Of a stretch of DNA of 36,035 nt, positions 1 to 8,986 are shown one piece after another. A program made the translations under genes and the position numbers. Below the pieces are notes generated by a model. It had not been told where the DNA came from and searched no databases. It saw nothing but the letters and a program-made list of their open reading frames with translations. Positions within the stretch are counted from its first letter, which is position 1; the number at the start of each line of letters is the position of its first letter. The stretch is from Bacteroidales bacterium (lineage in GTDB: Bacteria > Bacteroidota > Bacteroidia > Bacteroidales > JAAUTT01): contig JANYAP010000026.1 of the NCBI GenBank assembly GCA_025361285.1, forward strand, positions 1-36,035. The letters run 5' to 3'.

Positions 1-206
1 TATTCTTCTAGTTTTTTTGTTGTTTTCCATTTAAAATTTAAAGATTAACTTCGGTTAGATTGCGGAGCTGTCATTCCGACCGGAGTGAGGAAACTCGTTC
101 CATGCGGAGCTATAGTTGCGAACGGTGTAAGGAATTTAGCAAAGCAATCTAACCGAAGTTAATCTTTAAATTTTAAATGGAAAACAACAAAAAAACTAGA
201 AGAATA
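1..206. repeat. Long perfect inverted repeat (fold-back element)
   Basis: Bases 1-63 are the exact reverse complement of bases 144-206, giving a 63-bp stem with no mismatch around an 80-nt loop (64-143). The loop contains GGAGTGAGGAA and a near-repeat GTGTAAGGAATTTAGC, and GCGGAGCT occurs twice (62-69 and 104-111). This wording resembles dispersed intergenic repeats seen in other Bacteroidota genomes (recalled, not searched). There is no ORF or transposase inside. It could be a MITE-like or REP-like element. The arm starts exactly at base 1, so it may continue leftward, or it may be a fold-back artefact at a contig end. Confidence 0.9.
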
Positions 207-506
207 TACAGTAAAACATTGTAAATAAATGATTATGTAATACAATTGCAAAATTGTTAATAAATATTTTGCAAATAATTTGGAAATTTATTTACTTTTA
301 GCCATAACTTTTAACGTATTGAATGATAGGCAAAAAGAAATAACATGCTTTTTGCTAAAATACATTAAGTTTGACAATTAAGCAGTTACAAATTGATAAA
401 ATGTTTGATAGTTTTTTACTATCACAATATTATATAGAACTTAATTTTTTGGTAATCGTAAAAAGTGGTAATGAAACATTTTATAGCAATTAAATAATAA
501 CAACTT
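207..506. other. AT-rich gene-free leader region before the adhesin operon
   Basis: About 300 bases without a credible gene. It is very AT-rich with many short stop-rich frames. Two items can be pointed to: a TAnnTTTG match at 366-373 and a 7-bp hairpin at 406-424 (TGATAGT, five T, ACTATCA). No RNA gene or protein-coding frame was recognised. Confidence 0.6.
366..373 (+). promoter_or_regulatory. Candidate -7 box (TAAGTTTG) for the adhesin operon
   Basis: TAAGTTTG fits the Bacteroidota -7 consensus TAnnTTTG. No TTG lies at the expected 17-23 nt upstream; the nearest TTTG (351-354) is only 11 nt away. The leader to the first gene would be about 130 nt and would include the hairpin at 406-424. 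Chance matches are likely in such AT-rich sequence. Confidence 0.3.
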
Positions 507-842
507 ATGAAACGAATAACTATCCTGTTTTTATTTACATCAATATTCGCATTTCGCGCATATGCTCAGGAGCTTAATTTTACTGTAAAAGCCGATTCTA
601 TCAAAGAAAACGGAAAAACCGAATATTTATTTACCATTAATATTATTTCTGACCAAGGTCCATTTAATTTATTTTTATTCGACCAAGAACTTATGAATGG
701 AGGAAATGAAATAAAGTCGGAAATGAATGTTAGTAATAGTACATATACCTTTAAAACAAGCGAATACAGAAAACGTTTTTGCATTGCAGTACAATCTGAA
801 GATAAAAAAATTACAAAGAGCACATCCGTAAATATAAAATAA
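507..842 (+). CDS. Small secreted protein of unknown function
   Basis: This 111-residue protein begins with a clear Sec signal peptide (residues 1 to about 20; MKR followed by a hydrophobic stretch ending in AYA-Q). The mature part of about 90 residues is rich in alternating polar and hydrophobic residues (for example LNFTVKADSI and YLFTINIIS), which suggests a single beta-sandwich domain. I recognise no family. The stop codon is 16 nt before the giant adhesin gene, so the two are probably co-transcribed. It may be an accessory protein, chaperone or minor subunit for that adhesin, but this is inferred only from position. No T9SS C-terminal domain or lipobox is visible, so a periplasmic or Sec-released location is most likely. 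Confidence 0.75.
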   Translation: MKRITILFLFTSIFAFRAYAQELNFTVKADSIKENGKTEYLFTINIISDQGPFNLFLFDQELMNGGNEIKSEMNVSNSTYTFKTSEYRKRFCIAVQSEDKKITKSTSVNIK

Positions 843-858
843 TTAAAGACTTCAAACT

Positions 859-3800
859 ATGAAAGCAAGGCAAAAATATTTCTTAAAAATTTCGCTTTCG
901 GTATTAGTGTCAATATTTTCGATGCAATTCATTGAAGCCAATCCCGCAATAACAGTGTCTAGTACTACCGTATCATGCAACGGTTTATCGGATGCAGCAG
1001 TTACCGCAAACATTTTGTCGGGCAGTCCTAACTATACATACATACTATATTCTGGAGCTTTTCCAGGTCCTTTTGTTGAACTCGAACGAATATCAAATAC
1101 AGCTAGCATATCTTTAACCTTTACAACGTTATTAGCTGCAGGAAGCTACTATGTAACAGTAGACGATCAGGTTGGGCAAAGTGGATCGTCGGTAACAATT
1201 ACACAGCCCGCCGCCTTATCGGGTGGCACAATAGCTGGCGGAAGCCCAACAATATGTAACGGAGGCGACCCAGCCGCTTTTACAAGTGCACCCGACCCTA
1301 GCGGAGGCAGCGGAGCATGGAGCTACAACTGGGAATATCAGGATAATTGCTCTGGCGGATGGGCATCAATAGGTTGGAATTTTACAACGTACGACCCACC
1401 TGCAGGGCTCGTAAATACACGATGCTATCGCAGAGTTGCAACTCGTGGTACTTGTGGTACGGTTTATTCAAATACTTATACTGTAACGGTTAACAATCTG
1501 GTAACAACTGGTGGAACTATAGGTTCCGATCAAACAATTTGTAACAATACAGCACCTGCTGCATTTACCAGCGCCGGTGGTGGTACTGGTGGTACAGCAC
1601 CATCCTACGTTTGGCAATATTCTACTACTTCTGCCATTGCGGGAGTGGGCGTATGGGCTGATGAGCCTAGTTCAAACTGGCCCATATTCACTCATTCTGG
1701 CAATCTAACACAAACAACATATTTTGTACGTAAATACTTTAATACTTGTAATGCTGTTTATTCGAATGTGGTAACTGTAAATGTTTATGCCGATTTAACT
1801 GCTAATGTGAATAGCACAAATGTTACCTGTAATGGTTTAAATAATGGCACTATAACAATTTCCAATCCGTTAGGAGGAAGTGGTACATATCAATATACAA
1901 TAAATGGTGGAACAGCTTGGGGGGCAAGTCTAAGTTACAACAGCCTTACGCCATCCACGTATAACGTGCAAATGCGCAATTCCGCAATGCCAACTTGTAC
2001 AAAAATACTAAACGCGGCTTTGGTAATTTCGCAGCCTGCCAGTCTCTCGGGTGGAGCAATAAGTATTTTGCATGGTCCAACTTGTAATAATAGTGCCGAC
2101 GGACAATTACAGGCTAACCCTATCGGGGGAACAGCTCCATACACATATCAGTGGCAAATTAGAGTTGGAGCATTTTTTAACGATATACCAGGTGAAACTT
2201 CTCAGGTATACTCTTTGGCTTTAGTAGGAAATGTGTATAGATGCGTAATTAACGATGTTAACTTATGCGGCCCTGTAAATGCTTCGCTTACGTTTATTAA
2301 AGCAGCTTTGCCAGTTGGCGTTCGCGACAGTATCCCTGATTTAATTGTTTTCGGGGCTTCAACTGTTCAGAATGCATGCTTTGGTCAAAATAATGGCTCT
2401 ATAACTGTTAATGTTACCTCAGGAGGTATAGTTCCATATAATTACTCTACCACAACTGGAGGCGCAGCAGGTTATCAGGCTTCAAATTTATTTAGTGGCT
2501 TATCGGGGGCTACTTACCAGCAATGGGTACAAGATAGAAGAAATTGTCGAAAACAAGGTTCAGATGCCACAGTAGGTGAAGATCCTCTTCTGCTAGTTAG
2601 TGTTTCTATTGCACAAAATCCTAACGGGCCATTTTGTAGTGGTACAAGTATTACATATACAGCTACGCCTACTAATGGAGGTGCAGCACCTTCCTATCAA
2701 TGGCAAGTAAATGGTGGTAATGTTGGAGCTAATCAAAGCACTTATACAACTTCAACTTTAGCTAATAATGATCAAGTGAGTTGTATTTTAACTTCGAATG
2801 TCCGTTGTAAGTCAGGAGATCCAGCAACTTCCAATATTATAACTGTAACCGTAAATGCTGCTCCTAATATTACTGGTCAACCAACCAGCCCCGCTGCAAT
2901 ATGCGCAGGTGCTGGTGTTGCAACCTTCACGGTTACGGCTACTGGTGCTGGGTTAACTTACCAATGGCAGGAATATAATGGCTCTATATGGTCGAACCTT
3001 AGTAATGGTGGTGTATATAGTAATGTAACTACTGCTACTTTATCAGTTACAAATCCAGCGGTAGGCATAACAGGATATAAATATCGTGCTCAGGTTAGTG
3101 GTACTTGCGCTCCAGCTGCTACCAGCGACGGAAATGCTACACTAACTGTAAATGCAGCTCCAAGTATTACTAGTCAACCAATAGATGCTTCAATTTGCGA
3201 AGGAGACAATACAACCTTTGGTATATCAGCAACTGGCTTTGGAAGAAGTTACCAATGGGAAGAAAATAGTGGATCCGGTTGGTTACCAATATCAGACGGA
3301 GGCTTATATTCAGGCGCACAATCACCCGATTTGACAATTACAGGCGTATTAAAGGGAATGGATAACTACCAATATCGTTGTGTTGTTTCAGGTACATGTT
3401 CCCCAAATGCAACCTCAAATGCCGTTTTATTAACGGTAAGTCCTTCAACGGCTATATTATCACAACCTCAAAATGCTATTAATTGTTCTGGAAATACTAT
3501 AAAATTTGGTGTAGTGGCAATAGGTACAGGGATAATTTCCTACCAATGGCAAAGTAATATAACTGGGGTATGGGCAGCCCTCTCTAATGATGTTCAAATT
3601 AGCGGAGTTACAACGGATACTTTAGTCATTAGCGACATTTCTATTGATAATGAAGGGCTATATAGATGCATAGTAAGCAGTAGTTGTGGCGCACCAGTTA
3701 CAAGTACAGATGCTCAGTTGGATGTGAATATTATTACAGCTACAATAGGTAAACCTGCACCATTTTTTATAAGTAATTCAACTGTAATTGAAGTTGATAT

Positions 3801-6800
3801 AGCAATAAAAAATCATTCCCATTTGGATGATCTTAGTTATTATTTAGTTGCCCCGAATGGTACAAAAGTTTCACTAAAACATAGTAATTACGCAGATGCA
3901 GGTTTTTGCAATTTTAACAATAACTTAGATATAAAATTCACAACTAAAAAACCTATTACTGATACAATTTCTTCAACCTGCATTTTGAATGCTACTCCAG
4001 CCACTTATGCAGCTACTGGCGATTGGAATCTATTGAATACGATGGATCCAGCAAATGGTGCGTGGCGCATAGAAGTTGAAGACATATATTCTGATGGTTC
4101 CAATTCTGGTGAAATTGTTTCATCGAACCTTACTTTTACCGATTTAAATTTCAGTGGTAAAATGGAATCAGTTAATTATATTTCTGGCGCAATTTCTATT
4201 CCAATTGAAGATCCAGTAAATGATAATATTAAAACTGCAAAAACACAATTTATTGTACCACTAGGCCTATCGGTAAAATGTTTTGGTGTTTGCGATGCAA
4301 AAGCTATTGTAACAGTCGCTGGAGGTATTGCTCCTTTCATATATTCATGGAGTGATCCAACGCTCGGTAACAATAGTAATGTTAGTTTATGCGGAGATAG
4401 CACTTACACCGTTACCGTAACCGATGCATTAGGTTGTTCTACCACTGCTACTGTTGATGTTACTTCGCCTGATCCAATTATTTTAAATAGTGTTACTTAC
4501 AACGACTCTCTTGCTTGTTTTGGCGATAAAACCAATGTTACAATTAATGCAACCGGAGGAACCGGCACATTAACATACACATACGATGGTGCGCCTGCTC
4601 ATAACGATACAATTGCGATAAACAACCCATTTAGTTTAGGTGCTGGAACCTATAATTTCCATGTACTCGATTTAAACGAATGTACTAAGGACACTACAAT
4701 TACCATTGTGCAACCTTCGAAAATTTTGCTTACCGATACTGTTAAGAAGGATATTACCTGCCATGGCGATAACAACGGCGAAATACGTGTGCGAGCTACT
4801 GGTGGAAAACTTCTAAAATACCAATTAATTGATGCCTCAACACTTGCGGTTTTGAAGGAAAACGCTAAAGATTCGGTATTTTTAGGTTTAGCGCCTGGCA
4901 ATTACCGCGTTGTTGTAACCGATTCAATTAATGCTGGTTGCACAGGCGATTCAACAAAACTTATAACCGTTATTGAACCCGATACGCTCACCATCGATTT
5001 AATGGATAAAACAGATATTACCTGCCATAATGCCGATAATGGAACTATAACATTCACAACCGTTAACGGTGGCATTTTACCATACGAATACTCAATCGAT
5101 AACGGTGCAAACTGGTTTAGCTCCAACACCTTCTCGAATTTAACAGCAGGTATTTATCATATAAAAACGCGCGATGCCAATCTTTGCGAAGCTGTATCGC
5201 CCGATATTACTATCGTTAATCCCGACACGATGATAGTTTCGAAGCTTATCTTTAGCAAAAACGATACATTGAATTGTTTTGGCGACACAACAAGCATACT
5301 CATCGAAATTACTGGAGGGACGGGCATAAAGCAATACACCTTCAACGGAATTATCAAAAATAGTGGCGAAGCAATTACCAACATCACAGGTGGAGATTAT
5401 ACACTACACATGGTAGATGCCAACCTTTGCAGCCGCGATACGGTTATTCATATTCAACAACCAGGTAAAATAACCATAACCGATAGCGTTGTAACGAATG
5501 TGTCGTGCTTTGGTTCCGGCGATGCTTCCATAGAAGTTTCAGCCACTGGCGGTAATATTCTTAAGTATCAATTGCTCGATGCATCGAATATTGTTATTAC
5601 CGATAATAGTATCAACCCAAAATTCGTTGGTTTAACACCTGGCAGTTACCGCATTGCAGTAATCGATTCGCTATTTGGATGCGATGGCGATACTACAACA
5701 AGCATAACTATTACCGAGCCAGCACTTTTAGTACTTTCTTCAATCGATTCAACCAACGTTACTTGTTATAATGCAAAGAACGGAACTATCTCATTCTCAA
5801 CCGTAACTGGTGGCACAAAGCCATATCAATATTCGGTTGATAATGGAATAAATTGGACGAACAATGCCGACATTACTGGCCTAGACGCTACCTCCTACAA
5901 GTTGAAGGTTAAAGAAGCCAACGGCTGCCAGGATTCTCTTAACCGTACAGTTGTGTTAACCGAACCAGAACAGGTAATTATTAATTCAATTAAAACCTAC
6001 GATGCCACGGGGTGTAAACCTGGACAATTAGGAGCTATAAAAATTGATGCTCAAACGGCTTCTGGAGCCAAATCGTCGTTGAAATACTCTACCGATGGTG
6101 TTAAATGGATCATAAACGATTCGATTGATTTGGCAGGTGGCAATTATACTGTGTTTGTGCGCGATACGTTAAACCCAGATATCAACTGTTTTGTATCACA
6201 AAACGTTACATTAACGGGTCCAACAATTACTATCGATAATCTTTTAATAAACCCTCCTAGCTGTTACGATGGTAACCAAGGAAGTGTTATTTTAGTAATT
6301 GCTACAGGAGAAGGCACGTTGGAATATTCATTAAACGCAGGTATACCGCAAGAAGGTAACGATTTTAACGATATTTTTCCTGGAAATTATTCAATACATA
6401 TTGCCGATCAGTCTAATGGCTGCACAAAAGATATTGTAGCGATAGTTCCTTTTGGCCGAAAAATACAAGTAAAGTTCGATACCGTAGGCATTTACGGGCT
6501 TAACAAGGGTAGTTTAACTATCTATCTCGATTCTACTAAAGGTGGCATAAAACCATACATTTATACTATAAACAAACCATCTATATGGAAGGATTCTACT
6601 TTTACCAATTTAATTGGCGGCTGGGACACTTTACACGTCGTGGACAAATTAGGTTGTTCGCTCGATACTGCCTTCTATATAACACCTGGTAAAATACTTT
6701 TGGTTGATACACTTAAATCGGATGTTTTGTGTTATGGCGGCAGCAATGGTAATATTGGTTTGCGCGTTGACAATACAAACTTTGTACCTCCAATCTTTTA

Positions 6801-7941
6801 CCAAATAGATGGTCCATCGTTTGATACTATAACTTCTATTAATCAGGAACATTTATTTACTAATTTAATAATTGGGAAGTATTCCGTTATAGCAATTAAT
6901 GCGAGCGGAGCGGTTTATCAGGACTCTATACGTATTGGACAGCCCGAAAAAATGGATATTTCAATTAGCGTAAAAGATGCGCCATGTAACAGATTTCCAG
7001 CAGATAGCACTATGGGGTCAATTGACCTAGCAGTAACCAAAGGTACTAGCCCATATACCTACATAGTTTCGGGCGATACAACAGGCTCTGCTGTCTCGAA
7101 TTTAGTAGTTGGCAACCACTCAATTCGCATAACCGACGACAAGCAATGTAGCGTCGATACATCGGCTAGAATTGATTCAATTACAAATGTAATTGTTATA
7201 ACTCGCGCCGACACAACAGTTTGCGCTGGCACACAATTAATTCTAAATGCGGTTAAAAGTAAAGCAGGCGACATATATACTTGGTCGCCAGATACTAGCC
7301 TAAGCTCAACTCTAATTTTGGAGCCCGTGGTAACACCAACTAAAAACCGAACTTATACTTTAAAGGTTTTAGATTCGAGCACTGGATGTTACAACACCGA
7401 TTCTACAACAATAGGAGTGCATCCGGTTTATGGCTTAAAAATATCGCCCGATTCGGTAAAAATTGGAGTTAACTTGTTTGCAACCATTATAGCCTCGCCC
7501 GATACATTCCTCACATACGGTTGGAGTCCTGTGGAGAATATTGTTAATGTAAATCCTTGGACGATTGAGTTTATAAGCGAAAAAACTATGGCTAAAACGC
7601 CTTATATAGTAACCGCTATTACTCGCGAAGGTTGTACAGAAAGGGATACCGTTTATATCGAAGTAGGTATGTTGCAAATACCAACAGGCTTTTCGCCTAA
7701 TGGCGATGGCGTTTACGATAAATGGGTAATAAAAAGCGCCGATTTCTTCCCCGATATTGAAGTAAGTGTTTTCAACCGATGGGGTTCGCGCGTTTTTGTA
7801 TCGAAAGGCTACGATAATGTAACTAAAGTATTCGACGGTACACGTAACGGACGCGATTTACCTGTTGGAACCTATTATTTTATAGTAGATCCTAAAGACG
7901 GAACTGGTCCTAAAAGTGGTACTTTAACCATAATGAGATAA
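859..7941 (+). CDS. Giant SprB-repeat surface adhesin with type B T9SS C-terminal signal
   Basis: This 2360-residue protein has a Sec signal peptide (about 1-27, ending FIEA). After Cys-rich N-terminal domains come SprB-like units (from about 312) and three Ig-like repeats (about 670-957) sharing a SQP...YQW...Y(K/Q)YR pattern. A proprotein-convertase P-domain-like region follows (about 960-1097; DLSYYLVAPNGTKVSL and GDWNL...GAWRIEVED). Then come roughly twelve tandem SprB repeats of about 84 residues (1130-2110; pattern xCxGxxxGxIxxxxxGG). The C-terminus (2271-2360) starts IPTGFSPNGDGVYDKW, with FNRWG and LPVGTYYFIV, which is the gliding-motility-type (type B) T9SS signal. The family includes SprB, which T9SS exports to the cell surface. 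A PorP/SprF gene follows directly. Role: surface adhesion or gliding adhesin; the ligand is unknown. Units 2-4 and 5-7 of the repeat block form a duplicated 253-residue super-repeat. Confidence 0.93.
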   Translation: MKARQKYFLKISLSVLVSIFSMQFIEANPAITVSSTTVSCNGLSDAAVTANILSGSPNYTYILYSGAFPGPFVELERISNTASISLTFTTLLAAGSYYVTVDDQVGQSGSSVTITQPAALSGGTIAGGSPTICNGGDPAAFTSAPDPSGGSGAWSYNWEYQDNCSGGWASIGWNFTTYDPPAGLVNTRCYRRVATRGTCGTVYSNTYTVTVNNLVTTGGTIGSDQTICNNTAPAAFTSAGGGTGGTAPSYVWQYSTTSAIAGVGVWADEPSSNWPIFTHSGNLTQTTYFVRKYFNTCNAVYSNVVTVNVYADLTANVNSTNVTCNGLNNGTITISNPLGGSGTYQYTINGGTAWGASLSYNSLTPSTYNVQMRNSAMPTCTKILNAALVISQPASLSGGAISILHGPTCNNSADGQLQANPIGGTAPYTYQWQIRVGAFFNDIPGETSQVYSLALVGNVYRCVINDVNLCGPVNASLTFIKAALPVGVRDSIPDLIVFGASTVQNACFGQNNGSITVNVTSGGIVPYNYSTTTGGAAGYQASNLFSGLSGATYQQWVQDRRNCRKQGSDATVGEDPLLLVSVSIAQNPNGPFCSGTSITYTATPTNGGAAPSYQWQVNGGNVGANQSTYTTSTLANNDQVSCILTSNVRCKSGDPATSNIITVTVNAAPNITGQPTSPAAICAGAGVATFTVTATGAGLTYQWQEYNGSIWSNLSNGGVYSNVTTATLSVTNPAVGITGYKYRAQVSGTCAPAATSDGNATLTVNAAPSITSQPIDASICEGDNTTFGISATGFGRSYQWEENSGSGWLPISDGGLYSGAQSPDLTITGVLKGMDNYQYRCVVSGTCSPNATSNAVLLTVSPSTAILSQPQNAINCSGNTIKFGVVAIGTGIISYQWQSNITGVWAALSNDVQISGVTTDTLVISDISIDNEGLYRCIVSSSCGAPVTSTDAQLDVNIITATIGKPAPFFISNSTVIEVDIAIKNHSHLDDLSYYLVAPNGTKVSLKHSNYADAGFCNFNNNLDIKFTTKKPITDTISSTCILNATPATYAATGDWNLLNTMDPANGAWRIEVEDIYSDGSNSGEIVSSNLTFTDLNFSGKMESVNYISGAISIPIEDPVNDNIKTAKTQFIVPLGLSVKCFGVCDAKAIVTVAGGIAPFIYSWSDPTLGNNSNVSLCGDSTYTVTVTDALGCSTTATVDVTSPDPIILNSVTYNDSLACFGDKTNVTINATGGTGTLTYTYDGAPAHNDTIAINNPFSLGAGTYNFHVLDLNECTKDTTITIVQPSKILLTDTVKKDITCHGDNNGEIRVRATGGKLLKYQLIDASTLAVLKENAKDSVFLGLAPGNYRVVVTDSINAGCTGDSTKLITVIEPDTLTIDLMDKTDITCHNADNGTITFTTVNGGILPYEYSIDNGANWFSSNTFSNLTAGIYHIKTRDANLCEAVSPDITIVNPDTMIVSKLIFSKNDTLNCFGDTTSILIEITGGTGIKQYTFNGIIKNSGEAITNITGGDYTLHMVDANLCSRDTVIHIQQPGKITITDSVVTNVSCFGSGDASIEVSATGGNILKYQLLDASNIVITDNSINPKFVGLTPGSYRIAVIDSLFGCDGDTTTSITITEPALLVLSSIDSTNVTCYNAKNGTISFSTVTGGTKPYQYSVDNGINWTNNADITGLDATSYKLKVKEANGCQDSLNRTVVLTEPEQVIINSIKTYDATGCKPGQLGAIKIDAQTASGAKSSLKYSTDGVKWIINDSIDLAGGNYTVFVRDTLNPDINCFVSQNVTLTGPTITIDNLLINPPSCYDGNQGSVILVIATGEGTLEYSLNAGIPQEGNDFNDIFPGNYSIHIADQSNGCTKDIVAIVPFGRKIQVKFDTVGIYGLNKGSLTIYLDSTKGGIKPYIYTINKPSIWKDSTFTNLIGGWDTLHVVDKLGCSLDTAFYITPGKILLVDTLKSDVLCYGGSNGNIGLRVDNTNFVPPIFYQIDGPSFDTITSINQEHLFTNLIIGKYSVIAINASGAVYQDSIRIGQPEKMDISISVKDAPCNRFPADSTMGSIDLAVTKGTSPYTYIVSGDTTGSAVSNLVVGNHSIRITDDKQCSVDTSARIDSITNVIVITRADTTVCAGTQLILNAVKSKAGDIYTWSPDTSLSSTLILEPVVTPTKNRTYTLKVLDSSTGCYNTDSTTIGVHPVYGLKISPDSVKIGVNLFATIIASPDTFLTYGWSPVENIVNVNPWTIEFISEKTMAKTPYIVTAITREGCTERDTVYIEVGMLQIPTGFSPNGDGVYDKWVIKSADFFPDIEVSVFNRWGSRVFVSKGYDNVTKVFDGTRNGRDLPVGTYYFIVDPKDGTGPKSGTLTIMR

Positions 7942-7996
7942 TTACATACGCCTATGCACTTAAAATATTTATATAATAAACCTAAAAAGAATGGAG

Positions 7997-8014
7997 AACT
8001 CCCGCAAGGGAGTT
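7997..8014 (+). promoter_or_regulatory. Intercistronic hairpin with GCAA tetraloop
   Basis: AACTCCC-GCAA-GGGAGTT gives a perfect 7-bp stem closed by a GNRA-type GCAA tetraloop. It lies 55 nt after the adhesin stop and 32 nt before the chosen start of the PorP/SprF gene. No U-run follows, so it is not a typical terminator. It could be an RNA processing or stability element separating expression of the two genes. Confidence 0.5.
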
Positions 8015-8046
8015 ACATTCAACCAAATAACCCTAATTTCTTCCAG

Positions 8047-8985
8047 ATGAAAAAGTTTTTAATACTCATTTTCATACTCGTTTCAGTTGTGGGTAGCTTG
8101 CACGCTCAGCAATCGCCCATGTACACGCTATATATGATGAACCCTTTTCTTGTAAATCCGGCAATAGCGGGAACGCATAACTATTACCAAATACGGTCGA
8201 ACCACCGTTTTCAGTGGGCTGGATGGACAGATGCACCTGTAACTAACTCTATTAGTGCGTTTGGACCACACAGCAAAAAAGATATGGGTTTTGGCGGTAC
8301 TATTGTAAACGATGTTGCTGGGCAAACAAGTCGCACAAGCATTAGCGGCGTTTACGCTTATAACGTTAAGTTAACTAGCGACATACGAATATCTATGGGT
8401 TTAAGCGCTGGGTTAATTCAATATAAGGTAGATGGACAATCGATAAAACTTGAAGGGGCAGATATTCCGAAAGGAAACGAACAAATTGACAACGCCATAC
8501 CCAATAGTGTAAACTCAATGCTATTGCCCGATGCATCGGCAGGGGTTTACGTTTACGCTTCGAATTTCTTTGCAGGTTTTTCGGCCAATCAATTGCTAAA
8601 TAATAAGTTTAATAAAACACCCGACGCAGTAGTTTTCTCCAAACTTACCAGCCACTTTTATTTAGTTGGCGGCTATAAGTATTACATAAACCGCGAATGG
8701 GCTATCGAGCCTACCATCATTCTAAAAAAAGTTGTTCCTTCTCCATTTCAACTCGAACTCGACTGCAAAGTGCTGTACAATAATATGTTATGGGGCGGCA
8801 TAGCATTCCGCACACAGGAATCGTTCTCCATTTTAATGGGTTACACCTATCAGAAAAAAATATATTTCGGTTATGCTCTCGATTTTGCAATAAACGATGT
8901 AAAACTTAACACTTTAGGCTCCCACGAATTAGTTATAGGTATTAACTTTAACGCAATTAAAAAGGTTTCGCGGAAAAAGAAATAA
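8047..8985 (+). CDS. PorP/SprF family outer-membrane protein (adhesin partner)
   Basis: I place the start at the ATG at 8047 (312 residues), because it opens a proper signal peptide, MKKFLILIFILVSVVGSLHA-Q. An in-frame ATG at 7954 would put 31 polar residues before that signal peptide, and the extension contains the intercistronic hairpin. The mature N-terminus reads QQSPMYTLYMMNPFLVNPA, the hallmark of the PorP/SprF family (TIGR03519), followed by AGTHNYYQIR and a predicted outer-membrane beta-barrel ending in short amphipathic strands. Family members bind the T9SS; SprF is needed for SprB to reach the surface. Lying directly downstream of a SprB-like gene, this copy is likely dedicated to that adhesin. 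A paralogue heads the gldKLMN operon at 23472-24413. Confidence 0.9.
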   Translation: MKKFLILIFILVSVVGSLHAQQSPMYTLYMMNPFLVNPAIAGTHNYYQIRSNHRFQWAGWTDAPVTNSISAFGPHSKKDMGFGGTIVNDVAGQTSRTSISGVYAYNVKLTSDIRISMGLSAGLIQYKVDGQSIKLEGADIPKGNEQIDNAIPNSVNSMLLPDASAGVYVYASNFFAGFSANQLLNNKFNKTPDAVVFSKLTSHFYLVGGYKYYINREWAIEPTIILKKVVPSPFQLELDCKVLYNNMLWGGIAFRTQESFSILMGYTYQKKIYFGYALDFAINDVKLNTLGSHELVIGINFNAIKKVSRKKK

Positions 8986-8986
8986 C

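Noticed and set aside
1200-1700. GGTGGT/GGCGG-rich short repeats resembling a CRISPR or microsatellite array
   Set aside because: They encode Gly/Thr-rich strands of the adhesin in frame, and there is no regular spacer pattern.
7954-8046. An earlier ATG giving the PorP/SprF protein 31 extra N-terminal residues
   Set aside because: The extension is polar, precedes a complete signal peptide, and includes the intercistronic hairpin.
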